A DNA stretch of 24,684 nucleotides from RFSX01 sp964495785. GTDB lineage: Bacteria > Bacteroidota > Bacteroidia > Chitinophagales > Saprospiraceae. The notes under the pieces were generated by a model. That model was not told the origin of the DNA, did not search any database, and was given only the letters and a program-made list of their open reading frames with translations. The stretch covers positions 1-24,684 of the forward strand of contig CAZBXL010000059.1 in assembly GCA_964495785.1 (NCBI GenBank), written 5' to 3'. Position numbers and translations under genes: made by a program. Of the stretch, positions 6,898 to 14,032 are shown one piece after another (positions within the stretch are counted from its first letter, which is position 1; every line of letters begins with the position of its first letter).

Positions 6898-8121
6898 TTG
6901 AGCAGAAATATAATTCTCTTTGATGACGAAAAGTGGAAGTCCCTTCTCCCACTTACATACACAAAGCCCATTAGTGAATTAAGAATCGGTATCCTCAAGA
7001 TATCAGAAAAATGGTCTCGCTTTCTTGATGGTGAGGTATCATACATTACTCAAGACTATCTTACAGAAAAATATCCCATCAATATTTCTGATGACAACTA
7101 TGTTATCAATTCCAGACTCCTGCCTAACGATAAGATTGCATCTCTCATTAAAGGCTTAGAATTAAATGATGCATTGCTGATAGAAGATACATTTATCGCA
7201 GCTCGATTAGACAATGGTCAGTTCGAAAAACTGATTAACGAAAACGATATAGAAGAATTAAACGGAACACTGCTTAATATAGAAAAATTAGAGTCCGTCC
7301 TCATAGAAAAACCTTACCACATCTTCCAGTATAATGGCAAAGAAATCGAGAAAGATTATAAGTTATTAACTAAGAATCACAAGAGTGCTCAGATACCTGA
7401 ATCAGTAAGGACATTGTCTCCAGAAAACATCTTTATCTCGGATACAGCTACTCTTAATCATTGTATTATCAATGCAAGCGAAGGTCCCGTCTATATAGGA
7501 GAGCATGTCGAGATAATGGAAGGAAGTGTTATCAGAGGTCCATTTGCTGCATGTAATAATAGTGTGGTCAAGATGTCTGCTAAGATCTATGGCAACACTA
7601 CGATAGGTCCATATAGTAAGGTCGGTGGTGAATTAAATAATGTAGTTATACAAGGCTACTCTAACAAAGGCCACGATGGATTCTTAGGCAATGCTGTCAT
7701 AGGTGAATGGTGTAATTTAGGTGCCGACACTAACAACTCTAATCTTAAAAACAACTACTCCGAAGTCCGGTTATGGGACTATGGATTACAATCATTTGCC
7801 AAGACCGGTCTTCAATTCTGTGGTCTCATTATGGGTGATCATTCTAAATGTGGAATCAATACCATGTTCAATACAGGCACAGTAGTAGGCATCTGTGCCA
7901 ATATTTTTGGTAGTGGCTACCCTCGTAATTTCATACCATCATTTGCTTGGGGAGGTAGAGAAGGATTTCAGACTAATAGCCTAAGAAAGGCATTAGAAGT
8001 AGCTGATATTGTTATGCAAAGACGTAAAGTCATGCTTACAGATATTGAAAAAAATATTCTTCAATATATTTTCGACAATACGAGTCAATACAGAAGGTGG
8101 GAAACGAACAATGAAGCCTAA
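6898..8121 (+). CDS. GlmU-like bifunctional nucleotidyltransferase/acetyltransferase (alternative Bacteroidota GlmU)
   Basis: The protein resembles the alternative GlmU of Bacteroidota (TIGR03991 type), proposed to make UDP-N-acetylglucosamine from glucosamine-1-phosphate for peptidoglycan and lipid A. The N-terminal part reads NIILFDDEKWKSLLPLTYTK, then PISELRIGIL and EKWSRFL, a nucleotidyltransferase-like domain that lacks the LxxGxGTRM loop of standard GlmU. The C-terminal part is a left-handed hexapeptide helix: SEGPVYIGEHVEIMEGSVIR, KIYGNTTIGPYSKVGG, NAVIGEWCNLGADT. The longest frame begins with TTG at 6865, but that lies in the T-tract of the rpmE2 terminator. The TTG at 6898 (giving MSRNIILFDD) fits the family start better and gives 407 residues. 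No ATG is available nearby. The last codons overlap the next gene by 11 bases, suggesting translational coupling. Confidence 0.88.
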   Translation: MSRNIILFDDEKWKSLLPLTYTKPISELRIGILKISEKWSRFLDGEVSYITQDYLTEKYPINISDDNYVINSRLLPNDKIASLIKGLELNDALLIEDTFIAARLDNGQFEKLINENDIEELNGTLLNIEKLESVLIEKPYHIFQYNGKEIEKDYKLLTKNHKSAQIPESVRTLSPENIFISDTATLNHCIINASEGPVYIGEHVEIMEGSVIRGPFAACNNSVVKMSAKIYGNTTIGPYSKVGGELNNVVIQGYSNKGHDGFLGNAVIGEWCNLGADTNNSNLKNNYSEVRLWDYGLQSFAKTGLQFCGLIMGDHSKCGINTMFNTGTVVGICANIFGSGYPRNFIPSFAWGGREGFQTNSLRKALEVADIVMQRRKVMLTDIEKNILQYIFDNTSQYRRWETNNEA

Positions 8122-8794
8122 GACGACTCCTTATTGGAAAAAATTATGGAGCTATATATCTCCCGTAACACTAGAGAAAACATCCTCCAACTTCAATGAA
8201 CATCTTGAAGTTCTGATGATTGATGGAAGACATCAACTTACCACAGTGGATGCGATCTACTCCTTCGATGATAAATATGAAAACTTCAACTATACATTCG
8301 GACTAATAGACTGGTCCAAGCTCATAGGAAAAAAAGTTCTTTGTCTGGGACTCGGCTTAGGTTCAGTTATATATATGCTGGAAACAAAATGGAATCAAGT
8401 TCTTGACTACACAGCCGTAGAGATAGATCCTGAAATCTGTAGAATGGCACATCATTATACTACGAGACATCTGCAGTCATATGTAGAGGTCATTAATACG
8501 GATGCAGAAATATTTCTTCAATTGGACAACCATCAGTATGACTTTATCATTATGGATGTATTCCAAAGTGCAACTATCCCATATCAATTTCAATCTATAG
8601 AATTTATAAGTTCATTAGAAGATAAACTCAATGATGGCGGATTGCTGTTATATAATCGCATGCATCTCTCGAGCAAGGACAAAAGAGAATACAAGGATTT
8701 TATATCAGACTTTGCTACAGTATTCCCTGACTGCGAATCCATTAACGTAAGTCAAAATATTGTTGTTATAAATGATAGATCATATCTCCTATAG
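8111..8794 (+). CDS. Spermidine-synthase-like SAM-dependent methyltransferase/aminopropyltransferase
   Basis: A 227-residue Rossmann-fold protein. Motif I is VLCLGLGLGSVIYML (76-90), followed by YTAVEIDPEICRMAHHY (100-116) for the adenosyl ribose, INTDAEIFL with an acidic residue for the base, and YDFIIMDVFQS (143-153). This order matches the spermidine-synthase superfamily. However, the usual N-terminal beta domain is reduced, and the catalytic (G/D)D(G/S)-type motif of true spermidine synthases is not evident, so polyamine synthesis is doubtful. A small-molecule methyltransferase role is possible. The start ATG at 8111 overlaps the end of the GlmU-like gene by 11 bases. A longer frame opening at 8009 runs inside that gene and is not the start. 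The position in an envelope-related run is the only functional hint. Confidence 0.75.
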   Translation: MKPKTTPYWKKLWSYISPVTLEKTSSNFNEHLEVLMIDGRHQLTTVDAIYSFDDKYENFNYTFGLIDWSKLIGKKVLCLGLGLGSVIYMLETKWNQVLDYTAVEIDPEICRMAHHYTTRHLQSYVEVINTDAEIFLQLDNHQYDFIIMDVFQSATIPYQFQSIEFISSLEDKLNDGGLLLYNRMHLSSKDKREYKDFISDFATVFPDCESINVSQNIVVINDRSYLL

Positions 8795-8843
8795 CTTGCT
8801 AAAATTGTATCTTTAAGGGTAGATTAAAAAATAAAAATATCAC

Positions 8844-9464
8844 ATGTTTATAATTAATATATATATCAAGTTCTTGCTTATAGCGATAGGCTTTATCGCG
8901 GGTGCTGTATTTACAACAATGTTTGGATTTTGGTACGCCTTCCCATTCTGGATATTAGGCTTTGTGATGTTAGCCAGTTATATTTTATTAGGTACTGTAT
9001 CTTCTGCGGCACAGCTTATTCAGGATCAGAATTTTGCAGGAGCTGAGCAGAGACTTTCTCTGACAAAATTTCCTAAGCTGCTGTATGTAACTAATAGAGC
9101 ATTCTATTACATTATGAAAGGAACATTATCAGCACAAAGTGGTGATCAAAAAATAGCAGAAGATCACTTTAACAAAGCTCTTAATCTTAAGCTACCAAGT
9201 GATAATGAAAAAGCAATGGTACTTATGCAACTCGCAAATATCAAAGCCCAAAAAGGTAACTGGACAGCAGCTACTAACTACTTTAAAGACGCTAAGAAAC
9301 TAAAAGTTACACAAGCAGAAATAAAAGGACAAATCGATTACTTCGAAAAAGCGATGAAAAACAACAAAGCCCAAATGAGTACAGCTCGATCTATGGGTAA
9401 GCAAGGTATGAGAATGATGAGATCAGGGGGTAGCAGTAAAAGAAGAAGGCCCAAAATGAGGTAA
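8844..9464 (+). CDS. Membrane-anchored TPR protein
   Basis: A 206-residue protein with two hydrophobic segments at the N-terminus (about 5-28 and 33-52), separated by only a few residues, so it probably forms a hairpin in the inner membrane. A soluble part follows with two to three tetratricopeptide-like helical pairs: MKGTLSAQSGDQKIAEDHFN with KALNLK, and MVLMQLANIKAQKGNWTAAT with NYFKDAKKLK. The C-terminal tail is strongly basic (KQGMRMMRSGGSSKRRRPKM) and should be on the cytoplasmic side or bind nucleic acid or anionic lipid. I know of no specific function; TPRs usually scaffold protein contacts. The stop codon overlaps the start of the deacetylase gene (TAATG), so the two are translationally coupled. 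A partly matching -7 box (TATCTTTA) lies upstream near 8808. Confidence 0.7.
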   Translation: MFIINIYIKFLLIAIGFIAGAVFTTMFGFWYAFPFWILGFVMLASYILLGTVSSAAQLIQDQNFAGAEQRLSLTKFPKLLYVTNRAFYYIMKGTLSAQSGDQKIAEDHFNKALNLKLPSDNEKAMVLMQLANIKAQKGNWTAATNYFKDAKKLKVTQAEIKGQIDYFEKAMKNNKAQMSTARSMGKQGMRMMRSGGSSKRRRPKMR

Positions 9465-10117
9465 TGTACTTTAAGAAAGTACCTTTTTTCTTTTCTCTCT
9501 TATTACCAAAAGCCATATGGTCAATCCATACTAAAGAATTTGTGTATCTCACATTTGATGATGGTCCTCATCCTTCTTCTACGCCATATCTCCTCGATCT
9601 ATTAGACTCTCTTGATATAAAAGCTAATTTCTTTTGCTTAGGGTCTAAGGCTATCAAATATCCGCATTTGATACAAGATATCACCTCAAGAGGACATGAT
9701 CTTGGCTATCACGGATTTGATCACTTATCAGGATGGACTACCTCTCATAGCGCTTATGTAAAAAATGCGGAACCACCACGTGAGCTTATGTCTTCTACCT
9801 TATACAGACCACCTTATGGCCGTATGACCTGGAGCCAATATAATACGATCACTAAATCGAAAGACATAATTATGTGGGACGTCATGCCAGGTGATTTTGA
9901 TGAAAAACTAACTAAAGTTGATGTTCTTAATAATCTAAAAAACAATAGCTCGGCTGGCTCTATTATAGCTCTACATGATACTTCTCACTCATGGAATAAA
10001 AACAAATACGCCCTGTCAGAATTTAGCTTATACAACTACGATAAGGGATTAAGGTTTGGACTATTATCGGATACCCTTGATATCAACAGAAACTATTTAG
10101 CTGACAATCACCGTTAA
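9464..10117 (+). CDS. Polysaccharide deacetylase (NodB/CE4 family)
   Basis: A 217-residue enzyme expected to remove N-acetyl (or O-acetyl) groups from a polysaccharide such as peptidoglycan or an exopolysaccharide, using a divalent metal. All five NodB motifs are visible: TFDDGPHP (30-37, with D32 as base and D33 as metal ligand), HxxxH in GYHGFDH (H83 and H87), RPPYGR (115-120), WDVMPGD (138-144) and IIALHDT (168-173). The N-terminus (MYFKKVPFFFSLLLPKAIW) is hydrophobic with basic residues, so the enzyme may be anchored in the inner membrane or exported. The length is close to the minimal CE4 domain. Its start overlaps the TPR gene stop (TAATG) and the YkvA gene follows 17 bases downstream, so it is part of the same run. 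The substrate is not determined by the sequence. Confidence 0.92.
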   Translation: MYFKKVPFFFSLLLPKAIWSIHTKEFVYLTFDDGPHPSSTPYLLDLLDSLDIKANFFCLGSKAIKYPHLIQDITSRGHDLGYHGFDHLSGWTTSHSAYVKNAEPPRELMSSTLYRPPYGRMTWSQYNTITKSKDIIMWDVMPGDFDEKLTKVDVLNNLKNNSSAGSIIALHDTSHSWNKNKYALSEFSLYNYDKGLRFGLLSDTLDINRNYLADNHR

Positions 10118-10134
10118 TAATATAAAATAAGGAA

Positions 10135-10500
10135 GTGGAAAAGTTTTCTTTTAATAAAGTCATCGACTACGCTAAGAGTCATATCAGAAAGTTGTCTACT
10201 CAGGGCATCTATTCTGCTATACTTCTGTACAATGCGTGGGGTCATGAAAATACACCAAGATGGGCTAAGAATATAATCCTTGGATCCTTAGCTTATTTCT
10301 TGAGCCCTATTGATAGCATACCCGATCTTACGCCTATTATAGGTATGACGGATGATATAAGTCTTATGGCGTTTAGCTTAGTTACTATTGCTTGTTATAT
10401 CAATGATGACGTCAGGAAAAAATCTTACCAGCAACTCCAAAAAATTATGAAAAAAGATATCGATGAAGACGTAATTAAAGAAGTTAATTCTTGGCTATAA
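10135..10500 (+). CDS. YkvA family membrane protein (DUF1232)
   Basis: A 121-residue protein with the DUF1232 signature: NIILGSLAYFLSPIDSIPDL (46-65), with the conserved YfLSPiDliPD core, then TPIIGMTDDISLMAFSL. The family is widespread and of unknown function; it is probably membrane-associated through the hydrophobic helices around 45-60 and 70-88. The start is GTG at 10135, since a stop codon lies just upstream in frame at 10123 and no ATG precedes the domain. AAGGA lies very close before it. The gene is 17 bases after the deacetylase stop and ends the run of plus-strand genes. It converges with the minus-strand gene at 10506, with five bases between the stop codons. Confidence 0.85.
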   Translation: MEKFSFNKVIDYAKSHIRKLSTQGIYSAILLYNAWGHENTPRWAKNIILGSLAYFLSPIDSIPDLTPIIGMTDDISLMAFSLVTIACYINDDVRKKSYQQLQKIMKKDIDEDVIKEVNSWL

Positions 10501-10505
10501 GCTCA

Positions 10506-11096
10506 TTACTTCGAGTATACTTTTACGACCATGCTATCTACATCATACTGATCCATTTCTAAAGCGTAGAGGTCTTCTTTAAAATACAAATACCAGAAAG
10601 TACCTCCTATTAAGTAGGCGATGAAAAAATTCATGAAACTCGTCTTTATATCATCATGAAAAAAGTATTGGTATAATTCGCTGAACAGAATCATGACAAG
10701 AGGAAAAATGATAACGTATATCCAACGTACGGACTGTAACCTTGTGACCTTGACGCCATAACCTGAGCTCAGATATTTTAATAGGCCGCCAATATATTTT
10801 GGCTTATCGCTAATATCAATTTTCTTATAATTAGCTAATTCAGAACTCTCTCTCACTGCACTACCCACTCTGATTCTATATAATATGAGTAAGCCTAATA
10901 AGACGATGAGGTACATCAGGAATTTAGTTATAGATGACTCTACGTCTACAATGTATAGTATAACTAAGGGAATCAAGAATAATAAAACTATGATCACTAA
11001 AGCATTGGTCACATATGATGTTTCCGCATCCTCTTTTAATGATTCAAGAAGTGACTCAGCTTTCTTGTGAATTAAATCTAACTTGTCATATTCCAT
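10506..11096 (-). CDS. Four-helix membrane protein of unknown function
   Basis: A 196-residue protein that I do not recognise. Residues 1-30 are charged and helical (HKKAESLLESLKEDAE). Two hydrophobic helices follow at about 31-50 and 57-73, then a soluble loop (about 74-122) with ANYKKIDISDKPKYIGGLLK, then two more helices at about 125-143 and 154-171, and an acidic cytoplasmic tail. The even number of helices and the positive residues in the loop suggest both ends and the loop lie in the cytoplasm. It is transcribed alone, from a -7 box that ends just before its ATG, and its stop lies five bases from that of the YkvA gene on the other strand. There is nothing to indicate a substrate or pathway. 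Confidence 0.75.
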   Translation of the reverse strand: MEYDKLDLIHKKAESLLESLKEDAETSYVTNALVIIVLLFLIPLVILYIVDVESSITKFLMYLIVLLGLLILYRIRVGSAVRESSELANYKKIDISDKPKYIGGLLKYLSSGYGVKVTRLQSVRWIYVIIFPLVMILFSELYQYFFHDDIKTSFMNFFIAYLIGGTFWYLYFKEDLYALEMDQYDVDSMVVKVYSK

Positions 11097-11100
11097 ATTG

Positions 11101-11108
11101 CAAAAGTA
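11101..11108 (-). promoter_or_regulatory. -7 promoter box (TACTTTTG) placed directly before the ATG at 11096
   Basis: On the minus strand TAATACTTTTGCAATATGG places a TAnnTTTG match only four bases ahead of the start codon. Transcription from it would begin at or within a few bases of the ATG, implying a leaderless or nearly leaderless messenger. No TTG lies at the -33 distance. Confidence 0.5.
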
Positions 11109-11158
11109 TTAGTACAAATATAAATCCTATATAAGAGGAATTTCACAGTTAAATTAAT

Positions 11159-11190
11159 CAAAAAAGGCTTATTGCAATTGCAATAAGCCT
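11159..11190 (-). terminator. Intrinsic terminator of the atpD-atpC operon (perfect 26-base palindrome)
   Basis: The arms AGGCTTATTGCAA and TTGCAATAAGCCT (11165-11190) form a perfect inverted repeat with no unpaired centre. The tip will open to a small loop in RNA. On the minus strand it is followed by six T residues (11165-11160). It lies 29 bases after the atpC stop and ahead of the promoter of the gene at 11096. Confidence 0.9.
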
Positions 11191-11219
11191 CTTATATCAT
11201 TTATCGTTTGTATAACTTC

Positions 11220-11474
11220 TTAGTTATCAGCAGCTAACGCCTGTATCAAAAGACTAACTTCATTTTTAAAAACCTCAATAAACCCTTTTTCAATATTAAA
11301 TATCATTCTTTGTCCTGATGCGTCTATAACTCTGACTTCGCCAGCCTCAAGTGCCGCTACAATGGGAGCGTGATTATTTAATATCTCGAACTGCCCGCCA
11401 ACGCCGGGTACTTTTACTGAAGTTATATCTCCATTAAAGAGTTCTTTTTCTGGTGTAAGAGCTACAAGTTTCAT
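11220..11474 (-). CDS. atpC: F1 ATP synthase epsilon subunit, beta-sandwich domain only
   Basis: An 84-residue subunit of the central stalk of F1. LVALTPEKELFNGDITSVKV, GVGGQFEILNNHAPIVAALE and GEVRVID form the N-terminal beta-sandwich that contacts gamma and the c-ring. The protein ends just after it (SLLIQALAADN). The C-terminal two-helix domain, which in most bacteria inhibits ATP hydrolysis, is absent. Short epsilon subunits of this kind are known from Chlorobi and Bacteroidota, so this is probably the normal form and not a truncation. The gene starts four bases after the atpD stop and shares its promoter. Confidence 0.95.
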   Translation of the reverse strand: MKLVALTPEKELFNGDITSVKVPGVGGQFEILNNHAPIVAALEAGEVRVIDASGQRMIFNIEKGFIEVFKNEVSLLIQALAADN

Positions 11475-11478
11475 CTAA

Positions 11479-12996
11479 TTAGTTATTAGCTTCTTCAATT
11501 ATTTTCTTTCCTTTAGCGATCGCATCGTCTATAGTTCCTACAAGGTTAAATGCAGCTTCTGGATACTCATCTACTTCTCCATTCATAATCATATTAAAGC
11601 CTCTTATCGTCTCCTCTATAGGAACAAGTACACCTGGTAGACCAGTAAATTGTTCTGCTACGTGGAACGGCTGTGACAAGAATCTCTGTACACGTCTTGC
11701 TCTGTGTACTACTAACTTATCCTCTTCTGAAAGCTCATCCATACCTAAGATGGCAATGATATCTTGAAGCTCTTTATTTCTCTGTAGGATATTCTTTACT
11801 TTCTGAGCAGTACCATAATGCTCCTCTCCTATTACATTAGGATCAAGAATTCTTGAAGTAGAATCCAAAGGATCCACAGCAGGATAAATACCTAAAGAAG
11901 CTAATTTTCTACTTAGTACTGTTGTTGCATCCAAGTGAGCAAATGTAGTCGCTGGTGCTGGATCTGTTAAATCATCCGCTGGTACATATACCGCTTGTAC
12001 TGATGTAATAGATCCTCTCTTAGTAGAGGTAATTCTTTCTTGCATCGTACCCATCTCTGTCGCCAATGTAGGCTGGTAACCTACGGCTGATGGCATTCTT
12101 CCTAATAGGGCTGATACCTCAGATCCCGCTTGAGTAAATCTGAATATATTATCTATAAAGAATAAGATGTCACGACCTCCGTTAGGATCTGACTTATCTC
12201 CATCTCTGTAGTATTCTGCTAATGTTAATCCAGAAAGTGCAACTCTTGCTCTTGCTCCTGGTGGCTCATTCATCTGTCCAAATACGAAAGTGGCTTTTGA
12301 CTCTTTCAGTTTTTCTTTGTCAACTTTAGAAAGATCCCATCCTCCTTCTTCCATAGAATGCAAGAAATCTTCTCCATAGTTTATGATACCTGACTCGAGC
12401 ATCTCTCTCAGAAGGTCGTTACCCTCTCTCGTTCTCTCTCCTACTCCTGCAAATACTGAGATACCATCATATCCTTTGGCGATATTATTAATCAATTCTT
12501 GGATTAATACCGTCTTACCTACACCGGCACCACCAAATAATCCAATCTTACCACCCTTAGAGTATGGCTCGATCAAGTCGATTACTTTAATACCTGTGAA
12601 GAGGACCTCATTTTCTGTTGATAGGTCTTCAAATCTTGGCGGCTTATTATGAATAGAATATGCGTCTTTAGATTTATCTACTTCTCCAAGACCATCTATT
12701 GCAGCTCCTACGACATTAAACAATCTACCCTTAACAGCGTCACCTGTAGGCATTGTAATTGTAACACCTAAATCAGTAACATCCATACCTCTTGTGAGAC
12801 CCTCGGTAGAATCCATTGAGATTGCTCTTACACTGTCCTGCCCTAAGTGCTGCTGCACCTCAAGTGTCAACTTATCCCCATTATCTCTTGTAATCTCAAG
12901 TGCATTAAATATCTGTGGTAAAGCATTACCCTCGCCAGTAAAGCTCACATCGATAACTGGTCCGATAATCTGTTTTATTTTGCCAATATTTGCCAT
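11479..12996 (-). CDS. atpD: F1 ATP synthase beta subunit
   Basis: A 505-residue catalytic subunit of F1 that makes ATP from ADP and phosphate at the cytoplasmic face of the membrane. The P-loop GGAGVGKT (155-162), GERTREGND (186-194, with the catalytic glutamate in GER), Walker B ILFFIDNIFRF (277-287) and the catch-loop region GRMPSAVGYQPTLATEMG (299-316) are intact. Residues about 207-237 (EDFLHSMEEGGWDLSKVD and following) are an insertion compared with the E. coli protein, as is usual in Bacteroidota. It is the first gene of a two-gene unit with atpC. The other ATP synthase genes are not in the window, matching the split arrangement seen in this phylum. Confidence 0.99.
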   Translation of the reverse strand: MANIGKIKQIIGPVIDVSFTGEGNALPQIFNALEITRDNGDKLTLEVQQHLGQDSVRAISMDSTEGLTRGMDVTDLGVTITMPTGDAVKGRLFNVVGAAIDGLGEVDKSKDAYSIHNKPPRFEDLSTENEVLFTGIKVIDLIEPYSKGGKIGLFGGAGVGKTVLIQELINNIAKGYDGISVFAGVGERTREGNDLLREMLESGIINYGEDFLHSMEEGGWDLSKVDKEKLKESKATFVFGQMNEPPGARARVALSGLTLAEYYRDGDKSDPNGGRDILFFIDNIFRFTQAGSEVSALLGRMPSAVGYQPTLATEMGTMQERITSTKRGSITSVQAVYVPADDLTDPAPATTFAHLDATTVLSRKLASLGIYPAVDPLDSTSRILDPNVIGEEHYGTAQKVKNILQRNKELQDIIAILGMDELSEEDKLVVHRARRVQRFLSQPFHVAEQFTGLPGVLVPIEETIRGFNMIMNGEVDEYPEAAFNLVGTIDDAIAKGKKIIEEANN

Positions 12997-13034
12997 AAGT
13001 ATTTATGATTTTATGTAGTATAGGAAAATCGGCA

Positions 13035-13042
13035 CAAAGATA
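13035..13042 (-). promoter_or_regulatory. -7 promoter box (TATCTTTG) of atpDC
   Basis: On the minus strand TATCTTTGTGCC fits TAnnTTTG and lies 38 bases before the atpD ATG, predicting a start of transcription near 13028 and a leader of about 30 bases. No good -33 TTG is visible. Confidence 0.55.
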
Positions 13043-13404
13043 GAAGAATGCCAATAAATACAGCGTTTTCAGATACTTTATTTTAAAGGCATCATAAGTT
13101 CTATATTAATAGAAAAACACAGTTATTTATTTGTGTACCTCAAGTAATTAAGGTTATTCTTATTGCCTATAGTCCGATCAGGTGTAGCAGGTTAATTTAC
13201 AATTATAAAAAAAGCAGTCTTTAATAGATTTGACCGAACTTAACTCAAAGTTTTTAATAGCTTCAGTGCCTATTCGACGACAGATTATGGTTCTCAATTT
13301 CTCGGACTTATGCTACTATTTTATTTAAAAAATATTATTTTAAATTTTTGAAGTCTTCTCCAAAAAAATACTCAAATTTTAATTAATCAAAAAACCATTT
13401 ACAC
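13043..13404. other. Intergenic region between divergent atpD and DUF2853 genes
   Basis: About 360 bases without a credible reading frame. The part next to the DUF2853 gene (13320-13404) is strongly A/T-rich with T- and A-runs. The part at about 13150-13320 has a more mixed composition (GTCCGATCAGGTGTAGCAGG, then TTCGACGACAGATTATGG) than the flanks and could belong to a long leader or a small RNA. I could not fold it into a known RNA family, and saw no tRNA-like T-loop or clear terminator. Confidence 0.4.
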
Positions 13405-13725
13405 ATGAATGAAAAATTAGCAAAACTTATCGAAAAAGCTGAATCTCAAATTAGAGAAGTTGGTTCTGAAGTCGATTCAGAATTAGTATCTGAAATTGCA
13501 GGAAGATTTAGCATGATGTTGGACAACAAAGACGCCATGTTAGTTTCTGGATCTGACCCTTCCGAATTAGAAACTGTAAGAAGAAACTTTGTGGAAAAGA
13601 AATTAGGGATAACCGATAAAGAAAAAGGAGCAGCAATTGTCAGCAAAATCGCTGATAAAATGTCAGGTATTAAGATGAAAAATCGTGTCGCTTTTTATTA
13701 CCTAATACAAAAAGAAGTAGGTTAA
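13405..13725 (+). CDS. DUF2853 family protein
   Basis: A 106-residue, all-helical, soluble protein. The family pattern is present: an N-terminal helix (KLAKLIEKAESQIREVG), then NKDAMLVSGSDPSELETVRR (37-56) with NFVEKKLGI, and the C-terminal helix KMKNRVAFYYLIQKEVG. DUF2853 (PF11015) proteins are small and widely distributed; their function is unknown to me. It has no signal peptide and no cysteine. It stands alone between two intergenic regions of more than 300 bases. A long hairpin begins nine bases after its stop. The isolated position and compact helical nature suggest a regulator or stress protein, but this is a guess. Confidence 0.85.
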   Translation: MNEKLAKLIEKAESQIREVGSEVDSELVSEIAGRFSMMLDNKDAMLVSGSDPSELETVRRNFVEKKLGITDKEKGAAIVSKIADKMSGIKMKNRVAFYYLIQKEVG

Positions 13726-14032
13726 ATAAAACAAGAAATCATGTGAAAGGCTGTTCTTACTGATCAGTCTTTGATATGATTCTTAAAAAAATTAAAACCC
13801 GATCATCGAGGTCTGTGATATCGATGCCATGCAATCTTTACACATTATTTAGAAGTGAATTAGATTGACAGTATATCCTAAGCTAATTTGAATACTGATT
13901 TCAAACTATAGTTTCCTTTTTTCATATCTTATGTAATGAGATATCATATTGAGTCAGAATGACCAAACGAATAGATCTCTAAACCGTCTATCAATCGAGA
14001 TTGAAAAATAGCGAACACTATTAATGCCCTCC
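13726..14032. other. Intergenic region between DUF2853 and the NRAMP-like gene (convergent)
   Basis: About 307 bases with no credible gene. It contains the hairpin at 13734-13783, a CATCGA/TCGATG inverted repeat at 13804-13826 and a short inverted repeat TCAATC-GA-GATTGA at 13991-14004. There is no clean T-tract terminator for either converging gene. Confidence 0.5.
13734..13783 (+). repeat. Long imperfect hairpin just after the DUF2853 gene
   Basis: Outer arms AGAAATCAT and ATGATTCT pair with one bulged A. After a small internal loop (GTG against GAT), inner arms AAAGGCTG and CAGTCTTT pair with one G-U. The apical loop has 11 bases. It starts nine bases after the stop codon and is followed by an A-run rather than T residues. 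It may act as a 3'-end stabiliser or an atypical terminator. Confidence 0.45.

Noticed and set aside
8009..8110. Extended N-terminus of the methyltransferase frame starting at 8009
   Set aside because: It lies wholly inside the GlmU-like gene, and the 34 added residues resemble no part of the family. ATG 8111 is a better start.
13991..14004. Inverted repeat TCAATC-GA-GATTGA just past the NRAMP-like stop
   Set aside because: The two-base centre forces the stem tip to open, leaving a weak hairpin without a T-run, so it is not called as a terminator.
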